A stretch of 64,000 nt of DNA, taken from the NCBI GenBank assembly GCA_039986595.1, contig JBDWQJ010000010.1:117315-181314 (forward strand), given 5' to 3'. The notes under the pieces were generated by a model, which made no database searches, was not told where the DNA came from, and saw only the letters and a program-made list of their open reading frames with translations. Every line of letters begins with the position of its first letter. Within the stretch, counting starts at the first letter, position 1. This document shows, piece by piece, positions 8,147 to 15,317 of the stretch. The translations under genes were made by a program, and so were the position numbers. This stretch comes from Lentilitoribacter sp039986595. GTDB taxonomy: Bacteria; Pseudomonadota; Alphaproteobacteria; Rhizobiales; Rhizobiaceae.

Positions 8147-8926
8147 ATGTTTATAGCGTTTTTACATAAAATGGGTTTCCAACTTATTTGCCTGTTCGGG
8201 GTCGTGCTTTTCTTAAGTCCGGCATATGCAGATGAAGAAAGTTGTCCCGAATATGCAGTTTATCACACAACCACGGATCAAAGACCGGCCACGAGTGATA
8301 AATTTTTGCAATCGCAGGAACTTCAAAATCAAGAACCCAAAAACGCAGATATTATATTGCTGGGTGATTCTTTGACGCGATCTTGGAAAACCAAAGACCT
8401 TCAAAAAAAGTTGCCAGATTATAAGGTTTTAAACCTTGGAATAGGGGCTGACCGTACCCAGCAGATTATTTGGCGTTTAAGCGAAATGAACGCATCAGAC
8501 TATAATCCTAAATATGTCGTGTTATGGATAGGTACCAATAATCTTCGAACTGATCCGACATGCGCCATATCTAAAGGCATCGTTACAATTGTTGACATGT
8601 TGACCGGCTTTTGGCCAAACAGCAAAGTTGTTGTGTTAGAGACACCGCCACGCGGTTTAGATTTTTCAGCTTATATGCCTAAACGTTTGGAAATGTATGA
8701 TGCTGCAAAAGAAAAATTTGCGAATAAAAACGTCATGTTCGTTAATATCGATAATAAACTAACCTGCGGCATGACAAAGTTTAGCGAAGAATATCATATC
8801 CGCGCCAAAGTCTATAAAAAAGTGCCAAGCCCCTGCGCTTTATATAAGCGCGATCTCCTGCATTTGACCAAAGATGGTTATAAAATTTTGGATGACTTAC
8901 TCGTAGGTATTGTCAAAGGCAAGTAG
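8147..8926 (+). CDS. Secreted SGNH/GDSL-family hydrolase
   Basis: An exported esterase-type hydrolase. Residues 1-28 form a signal peptide ending SPAYA. The SGNH blocks are all present: GDSLTRSW with nucleophile Ser75, the glycine of NLGIGADRTQQ, the asparagine of WIGTNN and the Asp-His pair of RDLLHLTKDGY. The arrangement is closest to the platelet-activating-factor acetylhydrolase IB type. It would remove acyl or acetyl groups from a lipid or carbohydrate in the periplasm. The frame is open back to a GTG at 8087, but the ATG at 8147 places the signal peptide correctly. Four extra cysteines in the mature protein could form disulphides. Confidence 0.85.
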   Translation: MFIAFLHKMGFQLICLFGVVLFLSPAYADEESCPEYAVYHTTTDQRPATSDKFLQSQELQNQEPKNADIILLGDSLTRSWKTKDLQKKLPDYKVLNLGIGADRTQQIIWRLSEMNASDYNPKYVVLWIGTNNLRTDPTCAISKGIVTIVDMLTGFWPNSKVVVLETPPRGLDFSAYMPKRLEMYDAAKEKFANKNVMFVNIDNKLTCGMTKFSEEYHIRAKVYKKVPSPCALYKRDLLHLTKDGYKILDDLLVGIVKGK

Positions 8927-9218
8927 GTTCGCCACCCCTAAATTTAGGTATATGATCTAACGCATGAGTTGTGCACACTGATGATGGTTAAACGAATCAA
9001 TTTTACAAGTTTGATCAAACCAGCACGTCAATGTTGACGATATTCATGTTTTATTGATCAGATATTTTAAGGGGCGAAATTATTTTGCGCGAGCCACAGA
9101 ATAATCCAGTTTTATTGGGTTGTGAAAACAAAATTACACTTACCTCAGATTCGCTTAATTCGCGGGCGCCAGATACTCGCGAATATGCGCTTTTAAAGCA
9201 TCACTTGAGGTGCGCGCT
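8927..9218. other. Region upstream of the tandem array, with a possible gene tail
   Basis: No complete gene is visible. A plus-strand frame is open from about 9058 and ends ...KHHLRCAL at a stop that overlaps the ATG at 9219 (CTATGA). The two later array junctions have the same form, where lipase-like fragments ending IAQETxAL overlap the next start. It may therefore be the tail of a lost first lipase-like gene, but the peptide itself is not recognisable. Confidence 0.3.
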
Positions 9219-9917
9219 ATGAAGAAGTTTCTTATCGGATTGGTGCTGGTTGTTGGCATGTCGATAATTGCGTTTCGGATCGCATATCCAACATTTTCTT
9301 GGAATCAGAAAGTCACCGTTACAGTCAACACACCAAATGGTGAAGTTTCTGCTTCGAGCGTTGGACGGATGGTTGTCTCTGAAAAGGTTAGCCTTGGTCT
9401 CGCAGAGGCAGGTGGAATAAACAGTGATTTTGAAGGAGAGGCAGTTGTCATAGCGCTCCCTAACGAGAAATATCTATTTTCTCTCATATCCGGTGCAACT
9501 TCATTCAGCTTAAAAGTTTTCGGAGATGTGCCAGGTGTTCGTAAAAACGCTGATGGTTCATTTGTGCAATGGGATGAGAGCGTGAAGCGGATACAAAACC
9601 TTGTGGGTGCAAAAGCATTTCCGCTGGAACATCTCCCAATGCTTGTCACGCTTGACGATATCAATGATCCAGCCTCTGTTAAGGAAGTTGATCCTGCAAA
9701 TTTAGCCGCCACACTTGGCCCCGGTTATGCGCTCAAATCCATCACGCTTGAAATCACCAAGGAAGCTTTGACACAAGGTGAAGTCGAGGTGGCAATAGAT
9801 TGGTTGGACTCTATCAAAAATACGCAGTTAGACGGTGATAAATATCAGCGTGCGAATGCTCAAAATCAATTTGCTAATTCACTCAATATACTTGACATCA
9901 TTAGGAGTTCAAAATGA
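9219..9917 (+). CDS. Array copy A: exported protein of unknown family
   Basis: First of three homologous proteins. It is 232 residues and starts MKKFLIGLVLVVGMSIIAF, a single hydrophobic segment that could be an uncleaved anchor or signal peptide; no lipobox cysteine is present. Next come the shared FSWNQKVTVTVNTPNG block, a variable middle, and a strongly conserved C-terminal block containing LDDINDPASVKEVDPANLAA and SITLEIT. The frame is open to a GTG at 9210, but copies B and C begin at the position equal to the ATG at 9219, which has GAGG 8 bases upstream. It is followed by a lipase-like fragment whose start overlaps its stop. No enzyme motif is visible. A periplasmic binding or inhibitor role is possible. 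Confidence 0.75.
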   Translation: MKKFLIGLVLVVGMSIIAFRIAYPTFSWNQKVTVTVNTPNGEVSASSVGRMVVSEKVSLGLAEAGGINSDFEGEAVVIALPNEKYLFSLISGATSFSLKVFGDVPGVRKNADGSFVQWDESVKRIQNLVGAKAFPLEHLPMLVTLDDINDPASVKEVDPANLAATLGPGYALKSITLEITKEALTQGEVEVAIDWLDSIKNTQLDGDKYQRANAQNQFANSLNILDIIRSSK

Positions 9918-10012
9918 CTGATCCTGAAAAAGACTTAATGCTTTCTTTGTTGGCATTGGATTCCTACAATCAGGGCACTGATAGCATTGCGCAGGAGACT
10001 ATTGCGCTATGA
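9914..10012 (+). pseudogene. Array copy A: 32-codon remnant of a class 3 lipase-like gene
   Basis: A very short frame, MTDPEKDLMLSLLALDSYNQG then TDSIAQETIAL. The first part matches the N-terminus of the two longer fragments in this array (MNISKDLLLSILAMDxYN) and the last part matches the tail of fragment B. It therefore looks like the same gene with its middle removed in frame. The start overlaps the stop of copy A (AATGA) and the stop overlaps the start of copy B (ATGA). The catalytic part of a lipase is wholly absent. It may survive only to couple translation of its neighbours. Confidence 0.6.
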
Positions 10013-10671
10013 AGAAGTTTCTTCTGATTGTTGCTCTTATTATTGCAGTTCCGGTGATCGCGGTTCTGTCGTTAATCGACAGTGCTGAGCTGAAATATAA
10101 GCTGACGTATGAAGTTCAAACCCCGACTGGATTGCGCAGCGCCAGCTCAGTTATTTTTGTTCGGCGCGAAGACACAACTAGACTTCCATTGCCTTCTACT
10201 GGTGTTGGTCATTCCGTTCAGGGGGAAGCGGTTGTCATCGATCTAGGAGATGGGAGATATATATTTTCACTCGTCCAGAAAAATGCATATTCCTTACCTC
10301 AAAACACATTTGGTCACTTCTTAAAGGAAGGGATGGGGAATGTTGAGCTTACCCGCGTTCTATCAAAAGCAAAACCATCAGCTCAGCTTTCACCAGAACA
10401 TAACCCATTGCTCGTCACCTTTGACGATATCAATGATCCCACATCGGTTAAAGAAGTCGATCCTGCAAATTTAGCGGCGACTTTGGGTCCCGGATTTAGC
10501 CTGCAATCCATCACGCTTGAAATCACCGATGACCCCGTCACCGAAGGCGAGGTAGGGAAGGTTCTTCCGTGTCTTTCTTCCAGTAAACCATGCATCCCAA
10601 TCAACAAAAATCTGCCTTACGGCGATCCCATGCGCAACATAATGAATAGCGCATTTTGGAGAAAATCATGA
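10009..10671 (+). CDS. Array copy B: exported protein of unknown family
   Basis: A 220-residue homologue of copies A and C. The N-terminal hydrophobic segment is MKKFLLIVALIIAVPVIAVL, without a lipobox. The shared opening block is diverged here (KYKLTYEVQTPTGLRSASSV), the middle is unlike the other copies, and the C-terminal block with FDDINDPTSVKEVDPANLAA and SITLEITDDPVTEGE is nearly the same as in copy C. The C-terminus carries CLSSSKPC, a possible disulphide. Its start overlaps the stop of fragment A and its stop overlaps the start of fragment B, so the cassette is read as one coupled unit. Confidence 0.75.
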   Translation: MKKFLLIVALIIAVPVIAVLSLIDSAELKYKLTYEVQTPTGLRSASSVIFVRREDTTRLPLPSTGVGHSVQGEAVVIDLGDGRYIFSLVQKNAYSLPQNTFGHFLKEGMGNVELTRVLSKAKPSAQLSPEHNPLLVTFDDINDPTSVKEVDPANLAATLGPGFSLQSITLEITDDPVTEGEVGKVLPCLSSSKPCIPINKNLPYGDPMRNIMNSAFWRKS

Positions 10672-10889
10672 ATATTTCAAAAGATCTTCTACTCTCAATT
10701 CTTGCAATGGATTTCTACAATCGTGGTTATGGAAAAACGTTGATCGGTAATGCAAGTTTTGACGATGATAAAGGTGATACGGAGGCTCAAGACGCAGGCT
10801 TTTATGCAGTTACTTTTGATACCGGCGATAAATTTATTATTTCCTATCGAAGCACAGACAAAATTGCGCAGGAGACTGTCGCGTTATGA
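10668..10889 (+). pseudogene. Array copy B: N-terminal fragment of a class 3 lipase-like protein
   Basis: A 73-residue frame, MNISKDLLLSILAMDFYNRG onward, including AQDAGFYAVTF and IISYRSTD. These resemble the N-terminal domain of class 3 lipase-like proteins, in which ISYRGTD leads into the catalytic domain. Here the sequence jumps from YRSTD directly to KIAQETVAL and a stop, so the serine hydrolase core is missing. The stop overlaps the ATG of copy C. I read it as a full-length gene reduced by an in-frame deletion that kept both ends. Confidence 0.6.
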
Positions 10890-11551
10890 AGAAGTTTTTG
10901 ATCGGTCTGGCTTTGGTATTAGGGATTCCGATGATCCTAACTGGATGTGGCGAAAGTTATTCGTGGAATCAAAAGTTAACTGTTGAAGTCAATACACCAG
11001 GCAGCGTTGTGTCAGCTTCAAGCATCACTTCGGTGAGAATTGTACACGACGCAAGATTGATGGACCTTTGGGATGGCAGAGGCGTGTACGTTACTGGAGA
11101 AGCCGCCACTATGGATCTTGGTGGCGGTAAATATGTGTTTGCCTTATTAAAAAATTCAAAGCGTTTGGAAGGTGCCACCCACTGGGCTTTTTACGCCATA
11201 CCTTCGAAAGAGCGAAAAACATGGCCTCTCATTGGCCCGATGATTGAAAGCTCTCATCTTCGTTTTGAGTTGAACGGTGAAAATCAACCCATGCTTGTCA
11301 CCTTTGATGATATCAACGATCCGACTTCGGTCAAAGAAGTTGATCCTGCAAATTTAGCGGCCACTTTTGGCCCCGATTACAGCCTGCAATCCATCACACT
11401 TGAAATCACTGATGAACCCGTCACCGAAGGCGAGTTGGAGAATGTGCTGGGGTGGTTGAATGAACTGAGTGGCGGGTATTTGCATGGTGGTTTTACGTCA
11501 AAAGGTGCGCCCTTAGGGTTGCACGGTGGTAATTTCAAAATAGGAAATTAG
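10886..11551 (+). CDS. Array copy C: lipoprotein of unknown family
   Basis: A 221-residue homologue of copies A and B and the only one with a clear lipobox, LTGC (Cys21), so it should be an acylated periplasmic lipoprotein. It has the SYSWNQKLTVEVNTPG block, a variable middle and the conserved C-terminal block FDDINDPTSVKEVDPANLAA with SLQSITLEITDEPVTEGE. The family lies in tandem beside lipase-like fragments, which fits a membrane-anchored immunity or accessory protein. That is inference; no function is known to me. Confidence 0.78.
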   Translation: MKKFLIGLALVLGIPMILTGCGESYSWNQKLTVEVNTPGSVVSASSITSVRIVHDARLMDLWDGRGVYVTGEAATMDLGGGKYVFALLKNSKRLEGATHWAFYAIPSKERKTWPLIGPMIESSHLRFELNGENQPMLVTFDDINDPTSVKEVDPANLAATFGPDYSLQSITLEITDEPVTEGELENVLGWLNELSGGYLHGGFTSKGAPLGLHGGNFKIGN

Positions 11552-11552
11552 G

Positions 11553-11735
11553 ATGAATATTTCGAAAGATTTACTACTCTCAATTCTGGCAATGGATGCT
11601 TATAATCAGGGCTATGGCAAAGGCTATGATCACGGAAAATCTAAGATTGGTACTGCGACATTTAATCTAAATAATATCTCTGCAGAAGCGCAAGCCGCTG
11701 GATTTTATACAGTCAGCTATACAAAATTGACTTGA
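11553..11735 (+). pseudogene. Array copy C: truncated N-terminus of a class 3 lipase-like protein
   Basis: A 60-residue frame beginning MNISKDLLLSILAMDAYNQG, with IGTATFNLNN and AQAAGFYTVSYTKLT before a TGA. It matches the N-terminal part of fragment B and of lipase-like proteins, then stops just before the point where ISYRGTD would be expected. The catalytic domain is absent. It is the last member of the array; the next feature is a tRNA gene on the other strand. Confidence 0.6.
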
Positions 11736-11761
11736 TAAATAGAATTTTCATTCGGGAGTAA

Positions 11762-11837
11762 TGGTGAGCGCGCAGGGGTTCGAACCCTGGACCTACTGAT
11801 TAAAAGTCAGTTGCTCTACCAGCTGAGCTACGCGCTC
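11762..11837 (-). tRNA. tRNA-Lys (anticodon TTT)
   Basis: On the minus strand the acceptor arms GAGCGCG and CGCGCTC pair perfectly. The D arm is AGCTCAGCTGGTAGAGC, the anticodon stem-loop is CTGACTTTTAATCAG with anticodon TTT, and the T arm contains GGTTCGAACCC. The 3' CCA is encoded in the DNA. It lies between the array and ccdA. tRNA genes are common integration points, but no attachment-site duplicate is visible here. Confidence 0.95.
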
Positions 11838-12033
11838 CCAAAAGGGATGCTTGAAACTGCTTCGAAGCACCTTCAAGAATTGGCCGGAACATAGGGGTGA
11901 GTTTCCAATCGGTCAACCTAAAAAAACACATCTGCGACATTTTTTTATCACGTTAATTATTCGAAACTGTGATTAGCATGTTAAGGCCTTATTCTATAAA
12001 GGGTTATTCACTAGGTTTTATACGGAGAAATCA

Positions 12034-12804
12034 ATGGAAATAGCTGAAATTTCAGTCTTAACGGCTATCTTAGCAGGAGCGATATCTTTCTTGTCTCCAT
12101 GCGTTTTACCGTTGGTGCCGCCATATCTTTGTTATATGGCCGGTGTTTCCATGGATGATTTTCGTCAATTGAACTCTGATGATGAACCAAACAAAAGTGT
12201 GACAACTGATTCTTCCTTTCGAAAAACGATAATGCTCACCTCGTTGCTGTTTACATTGGGTTTTGCAACCGTGTTTATTGCGCTTGGTGCAAGCGCTTCG
12301 ACCCTTGGCGGTCTTATGCGTCAACATATTGATGTCTTGGCGCAAATTGGTGGCGTGATCATCATCATAATGGGTTTGCATTTTCTCGGCGTTTTTAAGA
12401 TCGGCTTATTGGCACGTGAAATGAGGTTTCAGGGTAGCGGCAAGCCTGCAACATATTCAGGTGCCTATCTCATGGGTCTTGCCTTTGCATTTGGATGGAC
12501 GCCTTGTATCGGGCCTGTACTAGGCGCAATATTAGGGGTTGCAGCATCAACCCAAACCGCAGGATCAGGCGCATTGCTATTAGGTGCTTATTCGCTAGGT
12601 CTTGCCGTGCCATTTTGGATTGCAGCGAGTTTTTCCGGAAAGTTCATGAACTTTTTAACAAGGTTCCGCCGCCATTTAGGGCTAGTTGAAAAACTTATGG
12701 GACTGCTTTTGGTGCTAACCGGGATTTTGTTCCTGACGGGTGCAATCGCAACGGTCGGATTTTGGCTTTTAGAAACTTTCCCAATACTTGGTACAATTGG
12801 TTAG
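12034..12804 (+). CDS. ccdA: Cytochrome c biogenesis thiol-disulphide transporter CcdA
   Basis: A 256-residue protein with six or seven membrane segments. The two conserved redox-cysteine sites of the CcdA/DsbD-beta family are present: FLSPCVLPLVPPYL near residue 20 and GWTPCIGPVLGAILG near residue 155. It passes electrons from cytoplasmic thioredoxin across the inner membrane to periplasmic thiol proteins, mainly for cytochrome c maturation. It appears monocistronic and ends 12 bases from the stop of the convergent DMT transporter gene. Confidence 0.93.
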   Translation: MEIAEISVLTAILAGAISFLSPCVLPLVPPYLCYMAGVSMDDFRQLNSDDEPNKSVTTDSSFRKTIMLTSLLFTLGFATVFIALGASASTLGGLMRQHIDVLAQIGGVIIIIMGLHFLGVFKIGLLAREMRFQGSGKPATYSGAYLMGLAFAFGWTPCIGPVLGAILGVAASTQTAGSGALLLGAYSLGLAVPFWIAASFSGKFMNFLTRFRRHLGLVEKLMGLLLVLTGILFLTGAIATVGFWLLETFPILGTIG

Positions 12805-12816
12805 TGGCGATAAGAA

Positions 12817-13743
12817 TCAAACTTTACGTTTATTGAATGTGATCGGAGCTGTTGCTAATATAACGCCGCCCAGAACAAGTATCGATCCAACAAAGTGATG
12901 TTGCATGTAGATTTCGCCTAAAAACAAAACCGCAAGCAAGACGCCATATACTGGCAGTAAATAAAGCGAAAAGCCGGTTGCTTGCGGGCCCAAATGTTTG
13001 ATGCCGTGCTGAGTGCCGGTAAATGCCAGCAGCGATGAGAAGAACACGATCCCGCTAATGCTAAGCCATGCGTGTTGTGATACGGGCATTTGTGCGCCTG
13101 TTAAGAATTCATATGCGGCAAACGGAGCTAGCAGCATCGCGCCTGATAACGTTGTTAATCCCAGCATTGGCAACATTGGTATCCCGCGGCATGGTTCGGT
13201 TTTTTGCAAAACGGAATAACCCGCCCATGACACAGCACAAAACAAGATCAGAATATCGCCAAGATTAAAATCAAGCTGCATGAATGCTGATAAATCGCCC
13301 TTCAGCACAATATAGCCAACGCCAATGGTTGCTGCGATAATCCCAATGATTTCACGCATTTTTACAGAACGTTTAAACCAAATGAATTGAATTAAAATGG
13401 TGAAAATTGGAGCTGTTGTATAAACCAGCGCAGTATTAATCGCTGTTGTATAACCCAAAGCCAGATAGACGATTGCTCCACAAATCCACATGCCTAAAAA
13501 CCCAAGTGCGAGCCATAAGAATGTATGGTTTTTAATGAATGGCAGCGTTGTGATTTTCGCGCGCATGACAAATGGAAACAAAATAGCGGCAACAAATGAC
13601 CATCGTAAGAAGGCAAGCGTAAAGGGGGCAACTTCTGACACAACCCCACGGCCAAAGATGATGTTTGTGGAGAAAAACAGTGGTGTGAAAGCTAAAACAA
13701 CCCATGGCCAAACAGTATTATTTTGATTTTCGTTTGTTGCCAC
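12817..13743 (-). CDS. EamA/DMT-family metabolite transporter
   Basis: A protein with ten predicted membrane segments in two EamA repeats, of the drug/metabolite transporter superfamily. Typical stretches are FSTNIIFGRGVVSEVAPFTL in the first repeat and YSVLQKTEP at the start of the second. It probably exports an amino acid or similar metabolite. The frame is open upstream to an ATG at 13833, but the GTG at 13743 (MATNENQNN) has an AAAGG ribosome site and gives 308 residues, the family norm. It is divergent from glmU. Confidence 0.85.
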   Translation of the reverse strand: MATNENQNNTVWPWVVLAFTPLFFSTNIIFGRGVVSEVAPFTLAFLRWSFVAAILFPFVMRAKITTLPFIKNHTFLWLALGFLGMWICGAIVYLALGYTTAINTALVYTTAPIFTILIQFIWFKRSVKMREIIGIIAATIGVGYIVLKGDLSAFMQLDFNLGDILILFCAVSWAGYSVLQKTEPCRGIPMLPMLGLTTLSGAMLLAPFAAYEFLTGAQMPVSQHAWLSISGIVFFSSLLAFTGTQHGIKHLGPQATGFSLYLLPVYGVLLAVLFLGEIYMQHHFVGSILVLGGVILATAPITFNKRKV

Positions 13744-13863
13744 GTGCAAGACCTTTAGCTTTAAATGAGGATTTTTGATAAAATTTTGCCTAAAAAACAA
13801 CATTTTATTTAGATGAATGGGGTAAAAGAGCAACAGGGATTTATCGATTCGAGGAAAATATTT

Positions 13864-15222
13864 ATGTCGAGATCATGTTTGGCTGTCATTTTGGCGGCCG
13901 GAGACAGCAGCCGGATGAAGTCATCAAAGTCGAAAGTGCTTCACACAATTGGTGGTCTGCCGATCATCTCTCACATTGTTTCCACCGCAGCTGAAATTGA
14001 TATTGATCATGTTTCACTTGTTCTGGGAAGAGATGCGGATAAGGTTCGTGATACCGCGGCAAAAACGGGTGTTCCAGTTAGCGCTTTTTTGCAAGAAAGC
14101 CGTCAAGGAACTGCGCATGCTGTATTGCAAGCGCGTGATGAGATTTCCAAAGGCTATGATGATGTTCTTGCACTTGTGGGCGATGCGCCACTTATCCAAA
14201 AAGAGGTTTTAGCTGAACTACGCAAAGGTTTGGCAGATGGTGCAGACGTTGTTGTGGCAGGCTTTGAAGCGGAAGATCCATTTGGTTATGGCCGTATGGT
14301 GATTGAGAATGGCGAGCTGGTTGCTATCGTTGAAGAAAAAGAAGCTTCTGACGCGCAACGTAAGATCACGTTTTGTAACGGCGGTCTGATCGCAATGAAT
14401 GGCAAAATCGCACTGGAACTGATTGATCAGATCGGCAACGACAATACCAAGGGTGAATATTATCTCACTGATATCGTGGCCGTATGTCAAAAACTTGGGA
14501 AAAAATCTGTTGCAATCGTTGCCCCTGAAAGTGACTTGATGGGCTGTAATACGCGCTCAGAATTGGCAGAACTTGAAGCGGAATGGCAAAGCCGAAAGCG
14601 CGAAGAACTTATGTTATCGGGTGTGACAATGATCGACCCATCATCGGTTTATTTGTCTTTTGATACTCAGATTGGTCAAGACGTCCTCATCGAGCCAAAT
14701 GTTTGGTTCGGCCCGGGTGTTGAAGTCGCATCTGATGCAAAAATTCTTGCTTTTAGTCATTTAGAAGGCGCTTATGTTGGTGAAGGAGCCTCAATCGGAC
14801 CATTTGCAAGGCTTCGCCCCGGTGCAGATCTTGGAAAGTCATCCAAAGTAGGTAATTTTTGCGAAGTCAAAAAGGCAAAAATTGGTGAAGGATCAAAGAT
14901 CAATCATTTAAGTTATATTGGAGATTCAATTGTCGGAGAGGGCACAAATATCGGTGCTGGCACGATTACTTGTAACTATGATGGTTACAACAAGCATCAG
15001 ACTCAAATCGGCGACAATAGCTTTATAGGATCCAATTCCTCACTGATAGCACCTGTGAAAATTGGCAATAATGCGTTTGTGGGATCAGGAACTGTCGTCA
15101 ATAAAGACGTGCCTGATAATGATTTGGCTGTTTCGCGCGTTCCGCAAGTTAATGTAAGCGGCGCAGGCGAGCGTATCCGTAAAAAGAATGCTGCGATTAA
15201 AGCAGCTCAATCGAAAAAGTAA
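13864..15222 (+). CDS. glmU: Bifunctional UDP-N-acetylglucosamine pyrophosphorylase / glucosamine-1-phosphate acetyltransferase
   Basis: A 452-residue GlmU. The N-terminal uridyltransferase domain has LAAGDSSRMKSSKSKVLH, a variant of the usual LAAGxGTRM signature in which Thr is Ser. It continues with QGTAHAVLQA and GEYYLTDI. From about residue 250 there are hexapeptide repeats of a left-handed beta-helix, with the acetyltransferase region INHLSYIGDSIVGEGTNIGAG and TCNYDG. It makes UDP-GlcNAc for peptidoglycan and lipid A in the cytoplasm. The ATG at 13864 has AGGA upstream and matches the family start; an in-frame ATG at 13813 would add an unlikely 17 residues. glmS follows after 95 bases. 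Confidence 0.97.
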   Translation: MSRSCLAVILAAGDSSRMKSSKSKVLHTIGGLPIISHIVSTAAEIDIDHVSLVLGRDADKVRDTAAKTGVPVSAFLQESRQGTAHAVLQARDEISKGYDDVLALVGDAPLIQKEVLAELRKGLADGADVVVAGFEAEDPFGYGRMVIENGELVAIVEEKEASDAQRKITFCNGGLIAMNGKIALELIDQIGNDNTKGEYYLTDIVAVCQKLGKKSVAIVAPESDLMGCNTRSELAELEAEWQSRKREELMLSGVTMIDPSSVYLSFDTQIGQDVLIEPNVWFGPGVEVASDAKILAFSHLEGAYVGEGASIGPFARLRPGADLGKSSKVGNFCEVKKAKIGEGSKINHLSYIGDSIVGEGTNIGAGTITCNYDGYNKHQTQIGDNSFIGSNSSLIAPVKIGNNAFVGSGTVVNKDVPDNDLAVSRVPQVNVSGAGERIRKKNAAIKAAQSKK

Positions 15223-15285
15223 CGTAACGAAACGTGAAATTTATCGACTTTATAAATATCAATTGAGGCTTTACTTGCCTTAGAG

Positions 15286-15301
15286 CGGTCACTGAAGACC
15301 G
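15286..15301 (+). other. Short hairpin upstream of the glmS ribosome site
   Basis: CGGTC and GACCG form a 5-bp stem with loop ACTGAA, ending 16 bases before the glmS ATG. It has no T-run, so it is not a terminator. It could influence glmS translation, but it is short enough to be chance. Confidence 0.3.
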
Positions 15302-15317
15302 ATTTGGAGAATATTGA

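Larger units (their letters stand above)
9219..11735 (+). repeat. Three-copy tandem cassette array (exported protein + lipase-like fragment)
   Basis: The region consists of three head-to-tail modules of about 0.8-0.9 kb: 9219-10012, 10009-10889 and 10886-11735. Each has an exported protein followed by a lipase-like N-terminal fragment. The junction sequence around each exported-protein start (GCGCTATGAAGAAGTTT or close to it) is shared. Nucleotide similarity is high over the C-terminal block of the exported proteins and the start of the fragments, and low in the middle of the proteins. This is tandem duplication followed by unequal divergence. Confidence 0.75.

Noticed and set aside
11762..11837. 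tRNA-Lys as an attachment site for an integrated element covering the tandem array
   Set aside because: No integrase gene and no duplicate of the tRNA end is visible at the other side of the array.
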